Origin: Phoenix dactylifera
Lineage: Eukaryota > Streptophyta > Magnoliopsida > Arecales > Arecaceae
Reading direction: 5' to 3'
NCBI RefSeq assembly: GCF_009389715.1
Contig: NC_052409.1
Location: 5,569,775-5,633,774 of the forward strand
DNA: 64,000 nt
Shown: piece after piece, positions 20,774 through 33,262 of the stretch
Position numbering within the stretch: position 1 is the stretch's first letter
Layout of the letters: each line of letters begins with the position of its first letter
Program-made: the position numbers and the translations under genes
The notes under the pieces: model-generated
What the model saw: the letters and a program-made list of their open reading frames with translations, nothing else
Database searches by the model: none
What the model was told of the DNA's origin: nothing

Positions 20774-23700
20774 TCAGTCCCGTTCAGGGGCATGTCCTGC
20801 ATCTCTCCTGGCACTCACATTACCAGTATATGACCACAGCCTCTCCACCTCACCAGATATGAATTTTCCTGCTTTCTCATCATGCTGTCCTTGGAGGCTG
20901 CTCTTACTTAAAGAAGGATGAGCTCTTCCAGGGCTTCCAATCACTGGAGTGGAAGAACAAAATGTGGGCGTGGCGAATGGTGAGGCATAGGGGGTGTTCT
21001 GGGTAGAGACAGAGAAGGGGCTAGGCGAGATCCTTTTTTGAATAGGTAGTCCTCCAAGCCCTCGGTTAAATATGGAAACAGATTCTGCAGCTGCACACCT
21101 CTTTGTTGCATCATCCACAAAAATGAGATCATCAATCCTTGCCATTATGTTAAATGCCAAACTCTCCATGACCCTGGAGTAACTCTCAAGGATTGACTGC
21201 CCCACATCCTGCAAAAGGATTTTAAACGAAAAAAAAAAGAAGGATGATCATGTGATTTCGGTTCAAATAATCTACCGCATGCTGCCAACTAAGGCAGAAA
21301 TGCAGTCAGAAGGATCTCCTAGCTAGAATCCATGTATAAGACCCACCCAAAATTGGGTGATTGTTCGGATGGCTCAGAGGAAGAACATATGGATTGAGCT
21401 GAAGATTGAGAAATATAACTTCAGAAACTCCATGTAAATCTTTTTCCTTTTTCAGTTGGTCAGTCGTTATACCATGTAGTATAGCAAGACTATCTACATT
21501 AAGGATTAAGTACAAAATATAAATCGGAGGAAATACGAGACAACCTTATTGTACTGAATCTTGTTCATATCCAGAACAGTTTGCGGGAGACCAGGGTACC
21601 GTATTCTCAAGCTCTGCAAGAGACACTCAGCCCGTTGTGCCAGAAATTGACTTCTTTCTGTATCACCCACAAGACTCTTGACCCGTCCACCCCATAATGA
21701 CTTCTTTGCCCTTGATTGAGGATTTCCTTTTTGGCCTTTTAACCTCCACACATGCATGGCTGCCTCAATCCTATTGGCTATTTCCAGTGTATGATGCTCG
21801 GATGACAGGTCCAGGCAATCCAGGAGACATTCCGGTGAAAATTGATCAGCTGTTATATAGCGGTAGATGATCTCACCTAAACAAGATTTTCCATGCTGCA
21901 GGTACATGAGATGGAAAAGGCTTGATCTTATCAGTAACAAACCCACTTGAAATGCTTGCCAGATACAATCCTTGTTGAAAAATAAACTTGATTCATAATG
22001 TTATGAAAAATAAACTTGATTAACATGGTGAATTATGAGGTAGCAGAAAAGGTAAGGAAAAAAGTACTTTAATATGCAGGCAAAGGAAAAAAGTACTTTA
22101 ATACGCAGGCACATGTGTATTTCATGGATATCACAACCACAATCAAAAGCAGGAGTTTTCCTTGGTGTCTATCCCTGTAAAAGTTATAAAATTGCTAGTG
22201 CACAATTAATTTCTACTTATTTATGTAAGCAACGGAGTCAAGGCAAACTCAAAGGATAACAATAATCTCAAACTAACATTTCCTTTCTTCATTCCTTAAG
22301 TGGTCTATAAATAACAGAAGAATGTTTTCTACATCAACGCAAGAGACTCAATTCCCTAGATGTCCAAGATACTAATGTCTGGCTTGCTTACCTCACTACA
22401 GCTGAATGCACAAACACAGGAGCACACAAACAAACATGCATTCACGCCCACACGAAGAGGAAAGAAAAGGTCAACAGTGACATCAAAGTCACCGCAAATT
22501 GTTTCTGCCAGGATAATTTCACCAAGCTGGTTCCTTCTGTATCTTAGAATCAGAATGCCACGATACCAACCAATTAAAATTTCAGAACACAATGAACCTT
22601 GAGTTTCATGTGAACCTCCCTAAAAATGATGATTTTAGGCAAACAAGGAACTATTTGCAAATCCACAATAGATGTCACATACATGATTCTCTTTTCGTGA
22701 TCCACTTGGGCATTCAACTTATAACTCTGTGTAATGATTGACGACTTGAATATTGACACATTACTCGAAAGCTGGCCTAGATTCAGAAACGTGATAGGGT
22801 TTTACTCGTGAGCTATGAGCATTTCGTATGGTAGGAGTTTCCTATGGACACCTTCACACTAGATTCCTCCCTTCTTTTCTAATGATATATGATGATTCAG
22901 TTGCTCTAATGGTCATTACAGTCTCACTAGTCAGCCAATCTCCATGCAGCCGCAAGAATTGTGACTGTTGATTCAATCCCTTAACTCTTCTAGTGACCTC
23001 AGAGCCAATAATTTAGTTTTCATAATATTAAGAGCACCAACTGGCTGCCAAGTTTACTGTCAGGTTCTCCAAGGTTAAGCTGTAATTTAAGTTTTCTACC
23101 TTCATCTGAAACCTTGAAAGGTACATGTAAATTACTGCTTTTCCTTTATCTTTTAATTCCATTCACATATTATAGTGAATCTAATATGGGCCATCACACA
23201 ATTCCGCTGATTAAAGGGTTCTCATATTGTAGTTCTCTAGTATTAGGTGACTTATCTTCCCTTTTAACCCTAATCCATTTACTATTATGGTCATGAATTT
23301 CATTGGAGCTTTTCAAGGATTCTTGGCATCTTATTTAGCCCTTTTGGTAGGGACACAGTCTGGACTGGCCAGCCCATGGCCGGCTTGACTCGACCTGCAT
23401 TTTGGTAAAGCTGGACCAAGCAAGTTACTGTCAAACTGGGCTGAGCTGGCGCTGACAATTTGGGAACTCGATCTCTCTTCTCAATCTTCGAAAAAAAGAA
23501 AAAAAAGAAAAAAGGTGTGTATGCTTTGAATCATAATCTTTATACTAAAAAAGGTAACAGCACAGCAAATGAAACTCAGTTAGTACCTGAATCCCACACA
23601 AGGAATTGACAGACGTATTCATTTAATGTCTTAGTTTTTTTCTAAATAAAAGAAAAAATAGCCATTTAATCAAACAGGTAGGTCTGCTACTGGTTGTTTT

Positions 23701-26700
23701 TGAGTTGAATTCAGCCAAAGCATGCCAAAGAATGACTTGGGCCAATCCTTGTTCAGTTATGACAGTGCGCTGTGCTAGGATTGGGGCTAGTAGGGCTAAG
23801 AGTGGGCTCGTATAAGCTAGCCTCAGGCCTTCAGCAGTGTGGGCCAATCCTAGTACCTTTGGCCCAACCCATCCAATGCCCACAAGTACCTTTCAAGATA
23901 GTTCGCCTTTTCTAGGTTACAGGCCTTTCTTCCAAGACTTTTAGCACACCTAGTACCTAGTAGTTTTTATTCTCTGCTTAAGTTCCAAACATTTCTCTGG
24001 AGGCCTTGATAAACTTTACTTCCCCCAGTTGCCATTCTTTCCTTATTATGATGTTCCACAAGTGGTACAAGGATTCTGCCTTGATCTGAACCTCAGTTGG
24101 GCGAAATATCCATTATTCCTTAAAAAATACATGTTGGTTGAGATTCTAATAACAAGTCAAATCTATACATAGCAAACATGAAAGGATCAACTCATCCAAG
24201 AGATCCTCTATCCACATGAAGCAGAACAAATTGTTCAAGAGTTTACATATCATGACAATGGATACTCAGAAACAACTCTTCATCATGAATACTCCTATTT
24301 ACACCTCATTTATGCTTACAAGTTGGCATTCCTGGGATAACAAATAGGAACTTACATTAGTTTCTATTCCAAGAACATTTGATAACAAATCTTTGAGTGA
24401 TGACAACCTAGGACCCCACTGTCTGCAGCTTTGCTATAAGTGCTAATGAATTCTGCTAATCCTTTTTGGCTCATCCTATACAAGTACCATTTGTTGTTTA
24501 CAACGAACTCCATTTTGTTACTGAAACAATTCTAATAGCTCCAAACAAAACATGTATTTTGCTAAGAGTAAGCTTCGTTAACATCATACATCCACCTCCC
24601 CGTTTCATCTGATGCAGTCTGACCTCTAAGATTTTTATGTCAAAGCTTGACCACATTCATTAGTTGGAGATAACTATTCAAGCCACCACTTGTAGTACTT
24701 TCATCTAGTTGTGGTTCCTTCCTCATGTCATTTGAGCCTTTAGATTTTGATGTCTCAGAAGAAACCTGTTATGCATCTGCTACAGCCCAATGCACACCTT
24801 CGCCTCAGAAGCTTTGCATATCATTCTGGTCAAATTCTATCGCTCTCTTTTGAAGTCAATCCTGGCCCATAACTTGACACTCACAATTGACTTTTCTGCA
24901 TATCTAGTCAGAAATTAATCATTGACGTAAGGTCATATCTTAACGTTCTTGATACGAGAGTTTCATACAAATATAGTGTAGATTTGACATGGGACTTGTT
25001 GGTTTGGTTACACGAACTGTCTGTTTACACCTCCCTCATGATTCCGTGATCAGAAGGGTGCATTCAAGATTATTTTATTTTGACTTGTAATACCATATAT
25101 TAGGCCATCTGTTTCAGAAAATTGATCATGTGTCATCATACCGTAATCACTTTCCTACTATGGTTCAAAATCTTGTACAATCATTTAAGTGTCATTTTAC
25201 CCTGCTTATTTCTCAAGGTACATAGCTTCGACAATATTGACATAATATGTACCAACATAATTATTATGCTGTTTGCTCATGTCTTCATATGTTTTAAACC
25301 ATCTGTCTTATTTTATCTTCTTTTTCCACCCAGTATTGGTGAAAGTTGTTTTAATTACCATGTACCTTCCTTGAACCCAGTAGGCATCTCTTTTCCATTG
25401 ACTATATTATTAACCAGCTGACTATTACCACTTTTATATCCTTGGTTGTAAGCTAAAATAACTCCTGGATATGTATCTCTTTGATTATACATTCTGGAGC
25501 ATGGAGGATGTGCTATGAGGCTCATATGCAAGAGATAATGGGCTCTTGTACTTTCAGATTCCTCGAGCAATCGCCAACAACACCTTTGATGACCATGTCA
25601 TTCCTGAAAATTATCCTTCTTCTGGTGAGCCTTTGCCTTCTCTTGCTCCATCACCCTTCTACTTCTTCATGCCATCTATCTATCATGTTTACATCAAGGA
25701 CCACCAAATGGAACATCTATAACTAATGCATCTACCATTTCTGTCATCACTTGTCTGCACAGCATTCTTTCCCTTCATCCACTCCTAAGACCACTTATAC
25801 CCCCTATATGATTGTTACTAACAGAAAAGAATGCAGAATTTAGCCAGATAAGATTCAACGTATGCAAATACACCCATTAACATATACAAATTGCAGGCAT
25901 TACCTATCAAACTAAGCAGTAGTGAACTAACAAAATTTAATTCAAGTGCTGCAAATAGGAAACATGCTTATTAGCACCTTTCAACGAAATTCAGATATAT
26001 CCGATTGCTTTAGCCCATAAATTTTCAAATCAAGCAGATTTAAAATTGTATTAGAAGTCACACCGTCCCTATCCATACCTTTGGCGATGTCTCCAAGTAG
26101 ACATCAGGGATTTCCATCTCGGAAAGCACCGTGCTGTTGATCGCCATGGCGGCCTTGAGTATCTGATTTGCACAATCCCTACACTGTTGTAACTTCTTCC
26201 TTGCATTCTCAGACAGACCATTTGGTGGAACTCGCGGGCACGGGAGCCACCATTTCTCCTCCTGCCTTAAAGATGGCCTTCCAAAGGAAGAAGAAGGGTA
26301 TGCCCCACTTCCCTCCTCATCAGCATCGGCAACCAGGATCCCCCGATCGACATACCAGAACTCGGTTTCCCGGAACCCATCCAGCATCCCAAGGAGCATA
26401 GCATCAAGCTTCTTGAGCGCTGGGAGGTTCATGTAGAGATCGCTGCGGGGTCGGGGGACCATCACCTCGAAGGTCCCACCGCCAGGAAATTCTTGGAGGG
26501 AAGGGATAAGCTCCACTATGTGATCACTCACGCATAAAATCCATTCCATCTCCCGGCGCCACATTGCCTTCTTCTGTGCTGCCAGCGGCTCCAGCCTCCA
26601 TAGCTCCCCAAATACAGTAGCTGAACCAATCCCACCCAACCCCCACAAAAAAAAAATCAAAAAAATCAACAAAAATACAAAAAAAATCCACAAAAAAGAG

Positions 26701-27268
26701 GAATTTATCTTACCAGAGAGATTTGTGATGGCATTTGAGATCGCGAGCGCCGTGCAAACCCCTTTTCCGCCGCCGGACATGTCTTCGCCGAGCAGTAGCT
26801 TCGCGAATCGCTCCTTCATCATGTCCACCTCTGTATTTAATAACCAATTAATTAACTCAAAAAATAAGAAAAGACAGCAAACATGCGGTAGATCTACTTC
26901 TTTCACACCCCCACCCCCTCCCAAAGGAAGAAAGAAAGAATGCTAATTTTGGGAGAAGAAAATTAGGGGGAAATAGGCAATGAACCAGAAAAATCCGTCT
27001 CCCGCTTCTCCAGCTTCGCGTCCCAGAACACCACATCTCCCCGAGGCAGCAGCGCCCGGGCCGCCTCCGTGGCCGCCGCGGCCAGCGGCGACGACGCAAA
27101 CGAGCAGGATGCCCCCGCGGCGGAAGAGGATGCGCCACCGCCGCCGCCTCCGCCGCCGTACCTCCGCCCGGAGAAATCGCTCGAGCTTTCCGACTCACTC
27201 ACATCAGCGCTCGGGCTGTAGCTCCCGCACCGGTCCTCCGACGCCCCGTCCGACGACATGCTCCCCAT
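20774..27268 (-). CDS. Rho-of-plants guanine nucleotide exchange factor (RopGEF, PRONE domain), 5 exons
   Basis: Coding exons on the minus strand are 26986-27268, 26714-26830, 26079-26620, 21545-21895 and 20774-21208. They join in frame to 1728 nt, encoding 575 aa. RopGEFs bind ROP/RAC small GTPases at the plasma membrane and catalyse GDP release for polar growth and receptor-kinase signalling. The N-terminus ([12 protein letters not shown], then Ser- and Gly-rich) is variable, as in the family. The PRONE domain runs from about residue 92 to 455. Hallmarks include [40 protein letters not shown], the WWLPCPRVP box near 280, and [20 protein letters not shown] near 335. The C-terminal tail ends [20 protein letters not shown], the family's usual ending. 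The frame is open upstream of the chosen ATG, so the MSSDG start three codons downstream or an upstream start remain possible. Intron 3 is 4183 bp. It appears intact. Confidence 0.97.
21896..26078 (-). other. RopGEF intron 3 (4.2 kb)
   Basis: This large intron separates the exon ending in ETSPK from the exon beginning HGKSCLGE. It contains AT-rich sequence and short open frames with no family signature. No transposon ends, RNA genes or tandem arrays could be supported inside it. Confidence 0.85.
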
Positions 27269-27600
27269 TTCCCAGCCAAAAACCCTAACTCTAGCAACCC
27301 GATCCAGCTCCCCGACGGCGTGCAGCAGATCAGTGATCCTCCCCGCTCGTTTCCTCCATGGACGGCCCGGATCGCATCTGGTCCAAGCTCGGGCAAATGA
27401 GGCAATTGGAGAAGAGCTGGAGAGAGAAAGTAGTGAAAGTACGAGACGTAGAAGGCGCCAACCAACAGGTCTAATCTCTCTCTCTCTCTCTCTCTCTCTA
27501 AAAGTCTCCACCCCTCTCCCTCCCTAAGTTTCTCTTTCTGCTGGAAAAGCAAAAGAGAAGCCGCCTGCAGGCGACTTCTGTCTGTTCCGTACACTAACCC
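27269..27600 (-). promoter_or_regulatory. RopGEF leader and proximal promoter
   Basis: Upstream of the start codon the minus strand carries a telo-box-like AGTTAGGGTT (27281-27290). A (GA)n tract lies at 27474-27499, likely in the transcribed leader. Both are common in plant promoters. No TATA box was assigned. Confidence 0.45.
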
Positions 27601-28240
27601 GACACAACTCACTCTTTCTTTAATGTTACATTTCCTTTTTTTCTTTTACTGTTTTACCCTCCATGCTTTGAGGTCCAGTGATCGCGAGAATGTCGACGTG
27701 GGCTTTGCAAATAGTGGGCTGCAGCTATTGTGGGCCCGGCGTTGTGGGAGTGGGGTATCATGTTGGGTGTTCTTTGGGTTTCCGTGGGGTTGAGGAGTGC
27801 GCTCCTATGGCGTGCGTTGGACTCGTCAGTGGTAGGTTTAGGACGCTCCCGAGGGACACCCGACACGCGGATGCGGACGAAAGGGACGGTTATGTCCTGT
27901 TTGCTGCAAGCAAATGCTACCAGGCCCAATATTGTCACCAAACTGTTTCTCTAGATAAGGAAGGCTTTGTAACTTTCATATCAACCTCAATATATATTTC
28001 CTTTTATTTTTTATAGGTGAGAGGTTGAAGATTAAAAGTTTAAGATTCGGCTGGAGATCCAATTCTCAATCACTGACAATCCATGCATCATGCAACGATC
28101 AGTGATTGTATAAAGTTGTGAGCCACGATGGAAGATGTATGAGCTAGCCTTGGCATTCAACTTTAAACTAATATGTAGTAGTAATATCAATATGGTGACT
28201 GCAAATTGAACCTTTCAAGTTGGATTACAAATCAGCTCTA

Positions 28241-28243
<3 letters not shown>
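27601..28243. other. Spacer upstream of RopGEF
   Basis: No gene recognised. The part at 27680-27900 is GC-richer with open frames on both strands, but none resembles a known protein. Confidence 0.35.

Positions 28244-28310
<67 letters not shown>
28244..28310. repeat. (AT)n microsatellite
   Basis: About 67 bases of uninterrupted alternating A and T. The plus-strand open frame of repeated Ile-Tyr across it is an artefact of the repeat. Confidence 0.95.
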
Positions 28311-28313
<3 letters not shown>

Positions 28314-29729
28314 TTCATATGTTACAAATACGGGTACATCTTATAAAATCAGAAAACAACAGATCACGGAGTATTCTAGAGACAACTCTCCTTTCTCAGC
28401 CCACAACAGGCCACAAGATGTCTATGAAGTGGCAGGCCACATAAACAACCACTCAGTCTGCGACTTCGTTGGCCTCTCTGAATATATGCTTAGCCTCAAA
28501 GGCTATTTCATCTCTCACCATTGCTTAAATATTCTAAAGCAGGAATGACCCCCTCCACCACCGCTCGGATTTTTTTTTGGATCCACCTGATTATGGTAGG
28601 GAGTTACCCCTAATATAATCAAGCTCTGCGCATGTTGATTGGCGTCAAATAGATGAATCAGGCCAATCATCCGGCTAATTGCCAGGAATCCTCTCTGCAC
28701 GGCATTTTGGTGTCATTGGTGGGCCGCGTGGTATGGCCATAGGCTTCTCCGTCGGAGCAATCAAACTCATCCGGTATAAGTTAACGAATGGGAATGAGAT
28801 AAAATGACGATTTTGCCCACGATGTGACGCGCGAGGCTGAACGGTGTCCGGTGGTAAAGTGCGCCAGCAGGGTACGTGCTTGAGTGAACTGTGGGACTAG
28901 TTCATACTTTCTACAAAGCCTAGGGCTAGTTTCGGAAATGAGAATTAGATCGTTTGATGAGTTGTACACTGTAATTCAGATTCCATATACTCGAAGCATA
29001 CGATAATATTATATGCAAATGGTCAGTGACACGTACTGCATGTTTAGGGTGCTTTCTACGAAAAAAATTATTACATAATGTTTCAATTATATTTAAGTAA
29101 TGGGCAACCGATCAAAGTATGATCGCAGGAGGAGAAGAGCTGGTAGTTATCACGTTAATGATGCATTAAAATTTAAGTAGATGACAAAATACTTGGTTGG
29201 CTCATCTAAGCCTTGATGCGTTTCCTTGCAAGTTTTAGTTGGATGTATATGATTGGATTTTGTCACCTTGGGTGGTGTCATTTGTCACCATCGAATGGTG
29301 ATCAGAGGTTGGATGGGATAAGAAGGGCTACCTAATTGGTGGTGACCCAATCATTGGCTCAAGATTCGAATGAGCGGTACTCCTGTTGTTATTGTTATAA
29401 ATAATGGGATATATAATAGTATAAAAAGGGAATGAGATCATCAGCCTTTCATATAACATGTCATTTTGGTTGCATCCTTGCTTATAATGCATGGCATCCA
29501 TCTCCATAAGGTAATGTCTAACCAGCTTGAACGAATCAATGGGGTGATTCTTGCAGTTGAAACAATACATGCATTTCTACAGTGATAATTTTTTCATTTC
29601 TTTTGGAAAACAATTCTGCAAATCAATCTTCGTCCTTATGATTCTACTATGCCGATCCATATGGAAGCTTTTATCATGTTGATTATTATACGCAGTCATA
29701 GAGAGTCCTTGCTCTAACAAGAAATATTG
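28311..29729. other. Spacer with no recognisable gene
   Basis: AT-rich intergenic sequence. No protein, tRNA or terminal-repeat signature was found on either strand. Confidence 0.35.
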
Positions 29730-29918
29730 CAGCTTAGAATCATGCACAATTGCTTCTATCATAATATATATGATATTGGATATCACAGCTGCTACATATT
29801 GCATGCACAATCTTATGACATATATGATATCATAGCAAGATTATGTATATAATATGTGGCAGTTGTGATATCCAATGTCGTAGAAGAGATTGTGCATGCA
29901 TGACTCTTAAGTTGTAAT
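29730..29918. repeat. Foldback (inverted repeat) of about 190 bp
   Basis: The left arm (29730-29800) and right arm (29851-29918) are inverted copies. For example TTGGATATCACAGCTGC on the left matches the complement of GCAGTTGTGATATCCAA on the right, and the outer CATGCACAAT pairs with ATTGTGCATG. The loop of about 50 bases is itself partly palindromic (ATATATGATATCATA). Arms are similar but not perfect. This is probably a small foldback or MITE-like element. A hairpin RNA gene is possible but unsupported. Confidence 0.65.
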
Positions 29919-30337
29919 AAAAAGAGTGGGTAAAAGACATGAGATTTTTATGAATGGAAGTATCTCAGACAAGAATGGATCAAAATGAACAGTTAAAATC
30001 GGTTTGGAAATAAAATGAGAAAGAATATCCATCAACTCAGGTGTCATGGAACATACTAGCATGCGACTTGAGCAGGTTTAACTCGATTGAAGCCAAATAA
30101 ATCTTAAACCATTCACTCAGCAAATGGGGAATGTTAGAATATCACAAGCAATCCACTTTTTCTAACACCCTCCTTGACCAGATCTTACTAAGTAGGATGA
30201 GCATAACATGGTGAAGTCATCTATGTAGACTTCAGACAAAAGCAATTACGCTATCATTTGCCCTTGGATCCAGGTCCTAGATAACTAGTCAGGTCCACTA
30301 GGGTGGTCCAACTTTTACTGGAAGCCTTTGAGAGATT

Positions 30338-30485
30338 TAAAAAGACTGGAGTAAAAACGAACAACTTTGTGAGAATCGAGGATTTAAATTACGTAAATCC
30401 TGTGAAAGTTCTAAAAAGACTGGAGTAAAAACGAACAACTTTGTGAGAATCGAGGATTTAAATTACGTAAATCCTGTGAAAGTTC
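30338..30485 (+). repeat. 74-bp tandem duplication, two near-perfect copies
   Basis: Copies at 30338-30411 and 30412-30485 both begin TAAAAAGACTGGAGTAAAAA and end TGTGAAAGTTC. They appear identical, so the duplication is recent. No coding content recognised. Confidence 0.9.
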
Positions 30486-30580
30486 CAAGGCCACTGAATG
30501 CCCAGAAGAGCACATGGTTGGGAGCTGGGAAGAGTGCTGTTGGCGGTCGCTTTCCTTAATGTATGTATGTATGTATGTAT

Positions 30581-30787
30581 GTATGTATACAAGAGTCGTG
30601 AATTTTTTTGGTGTAATTGTCTCTCCAACGGGCACGTTAGTTTAAAATAGTTTATGAAAATGCTAAGTAGATATATACACACACATATACATACATATGT
30701 ATGTATACAAGAGTTGTGAATTTTTTGGTGCAATTGTCCCTCGAACAGGCACGCTGGTTTAAAATAGTTCATGGAAATGCTAAGTAG
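30581..30787 (+). repeat. Direct repeat of about 90 bp plus (GTAT)n microsatellite
   Basis: Segments 30581-30670 and 30699-30787 share GTATGTATACAAGAGT(C/T)GTG, then TTTAAAATAGTT(T/C)ATG and AATGCTAAGTAG, with scattered differences. A GTAT microsatellite at about 30559-30588 leads into the first copy. The second copy runs into LINE remnant C. Confidence 0.8.
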
Positions 30788-30789
30788 CC

Positions 30790-32490
30790 GCCTCGTGAAA
30801 GCGACCCACCTAAGAGTTGGAGCAGCTGTTCTAAAATTTTATTTGGGGCAGCCAGGAAGGAAGGGGTATACACTTGTTGGCATGGAAGGTTGTGTGTCAA
30901 CCGATACGTCAGGACAATTTGGAGATCCAGTCCTTGGTGACGAGGCAAGAGATTCTCGCAGCGCGACATACAGCCAGATTTATACTAGAGCCCGATTGTT
31001 TATATATAGAGTGCCCTATTGAGAGTCAAGTATGGAGTTTACACGGCGACTAAGAAGTTCCAGGCTGGTCGACGGTGCTCCTTTATTTGGAGGGAGATTT
31101 GCTCCTATGCGCTGATGGTGCGGGCTGCGATTTGATGGGCAGTAGGTGATAGGCACTCTATAGATACCCTGGAGGACAGCTGGGTATTAGAGGGGGTACT
31201 TTGTCGTATACCGACCTTCTTCAATCCATCAAGGCTAGAGGGTCGTCGAGTGAGCGACCTGATTGTTCCAGGCCGGAGCAGGTAGGACGAGCCACTGATT
31301 CGAGAGGTCTTTGTGATGCAGCTGGCAGAGTTGATCCTAGCTATTCCGCTACCTACGGTGGAGGTGACGGACAGGTTGGTTTGGGCAGCTACAAGCAGAT
31401 CCAGACTACGTATCACGGATATCCGAGAGGTGATGGGAGGGAAGGTTGTTAGGCAGATGGATGGTAGATGGATTTGGAGGTTGCAAGTCCACCCTCGTGT
31501 GGCCCTGTTTCTATGGAAAATGGCTTGGGGATGCCTCCCTACAAGGGGAGTGCTGGTGGGGAGGGGTATTCAGATCACTCCGAGTTGTATCTACTACTCG
31601 GACGTGGAGTCCATCAGTCATGTGTTGCTTGGATGCGAGCGGGTAACAAAGATCTGGAGCTGCGCGGACCTTCTACAGTGCCACACTACCCGATCTATAG
31701 ACAACCTAGTACACCAGCTGAGGGTGGCTGTGTAGAGCCCAAGGGCGGTGGCGTGGGGGACCCAATTGGCCCATATGGCGTACCACATATGGTTGGGTAG
31801 GAATGCCAGGATTTTCGACAACAGGCAGGAGTCTCCGTAGAGTATTGTGGAGAGAGCACGTATCCAGGCGACTGAGATCATCAGGGTTACTACTATGACG
31901 AGTTCACCTGGGATGGGCAGGGACATCTGGAACCCTCGTTTAGCTGCTTTAGCTCCCAGGTTTCTCCTTATCTCTTGGGAGCCCCCACTTCTCAGCTATC
32001 TCAAGGTAAACTTTGATGGTAGTGGCACTGGAGTCGGCGACAGGGCGAGTGTGGGTTTTGTGATCAGAGGTCACGATTCATAGATGATTGCAGCGGGCGA
32101 GCAGAGTGTCGATGGGCTCTCAGTTATAAGGGCAGAGCTTAGGGCAACCTGGTAAGACATCTCTTACGCGAGACGGAGGTTGGGAGCTAAGCGCATTATT
32201 CTTGAGAGAGACTCAGCCCCAGTGATTAACTGGATACAGTAGGGGGGATGGGAGTCCCCTGCTTTGTGACATTTGTCTGATGCTAAAAAACAGTAGTGCC
32301 TCCCAGGCAGTACACGTATATCAAAAGGCGAATAAGGTTGCAGACTGGGTGGCTTCCTATGCTGCACAGCACTCCAGAAAGATATGTTGACCGCATCAGG
32401 AGGGCCCCCTCGTATTTGTGTCAGATTGTAGCATTTGATACTGTTGGCTGCTCCTACACTAGAGTCGGGTGAGCAGCTATTGTACCAAAA
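30790..32490 (+). mobile_element. LINE remnant C: RT 3' part, zf-RVT, RNase H-like domain
   Basis: Shifting frames reconstruct the last third of a LINE ORF2. Order: LLAWKVVCQPIRQ (near 30865); SWVLEGVLCRIPTFFNPS (near 31185); WIWRLQVHPRVALFLWKMAWGCLPT (near 31470-31545), the zf-RVT domain, with SISHVLLGCE after it; then WEPPLLSYLKVNFDGSG, GFVIRGHDS and AKRIILERDSAPVINW of the RNase H-like domain (31975-32240). Several in-frame stops and frameshifts make it a pseudogene. In the zinc-binding region one expected Cys pair reads CIYY. A short A run near 32482-32490 may be the tail. It is the longest copy of the family in the window. Confidence 0.88.
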
Positions 32491-32639
32491 AAAGTGACCC
32501 ACAATATTAGTAGGTGGGACAGTGGGGGAGTGGGAAAGTTTAATTTGCCACTCAAAAATTTGAACTTTGGTAGGCTGTCGTTCCACAAGGTGCTCTTTTA
32601 GAAAACCTAGTGGGGTCGTTCCAGTGTGCCACTACTAGA

Positions 32640-32690
32640 CCCGTGTCGCACTCTCCTCTCTCTCCTCCTCCTCCTCCTCCTCCTCCTCCT
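32640..32690 (+). repeat. CT/CTC-rich simple repeat
   Basis: A CTCTC tract followed by about ten CTC/CCT triplets (to 32690). It directly abuts the T-rich (minus-strand A-rich) tail of LINE remnant D. Confidence 0.85.
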
Positions 32691-33055
32691 ATTTTATTTA
32701 TTTTATTTTATTTTTTAGTACACGGCTCGCATGCGACGGATGTAACTGCAGCCAACAAAATCAAAAAAGAAAAAATAATATGAGAAAAAAATATCGACAC
32801 GTGGTCTATCCAGATGAAGCTCCCAGAATGGTGAGCCACGAAGGGGACCACCCGATCAGCAGTGCAATTCACCTTCCTATAAACGTGTAAGGTCCACGAA
32901 AGATCATACTCGTCTAAGAGCCTGTGAATATCGTAGAACAGCAGTCTAGAGTCAGCGCCACGTCCCCAATCCCAAATCCACTCGATCACCATAGCCGAAT
33001 CTCTCTCAAGGAGGATATGATCCGCCCCAGCATACATCAAGCATAAGTGACATCA
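32691..33055 (-). mobile_element. LINE remnant D: inverted 3' end with A-rich tail
   Basis: The minus strand reads (A)AWDDVTYA, then after a frame change GADHILLERDSAMVIEWIWDW, RLLFYDIHRLLDEYDLSWTL and HVYRKVNCTADRVVPFVAHHSG, the C-terminal half of the RNase H-like domain. After the stop a short UTR (GTTGGCTGCAGTTACATCC) leads into an A-rich tail, AAAAAATAAAATAAAATAAA, at about 32691-32718 on the plus strand. It faces remnant C tail to tail. Confidence 0.85.
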
Positions 33056-33124
33056 TCCCATGCAGCTCTTGACGAAACTTACTCCGGGTGGCCAAAAAGT
33101 ATACGACTTGATAGATTGATGGAG

Positions 33125-33262
33125 GCTAGATCTAGAGGCTCCACATCCACCCACAAGTTAGCGTTGTTTATTTGTAAGGTGGCATGGAGATGCTTGCCCG
33201 TACTAGCTCGGCGAAGGATGAGCATCTCCCCACACAGGGATGAGCATCTCCCCACACTGTTA
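33125..33262 (+). pseudogene. zf-RVT fragment of a LINE
   Basis: The plus strand reads THKLALFICKVAWRCLPVLARRRM, matching the zf-RVT segment of remnant C (RVALFLWKMAWGCLPT). It contains a 22-bp tandem duplication with GGATGAGCATCTCCCCACAC at 33216 and 33238. The orientation is opposite to adjacent remnant D, so this is a separate insertion or a rearrangement. Confidence 0.65.

Noticed and set aside
26058..26924. 288-residue minus-strand open frame treated as one exon
   Set aside because: It reads through an intron. The middle part ([11 protein letters not shown]...) is intronic, and splicing at 26620/26714 gives the conserved RopGEF sequence.
26963..27511. Upstream start for RopGEF giving a longer N-terminus (METFRERERE...)
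   Set aside because: The extra residues translate a GA microsatellite and leader-like DNA. The MGSMSSDG start fits family N-termini better, although the frame is open.
28220..28444. Plus-strand open frame with many Ile-Tyr repeats
   Set aside because: It is a translation of the AT microsatellite.
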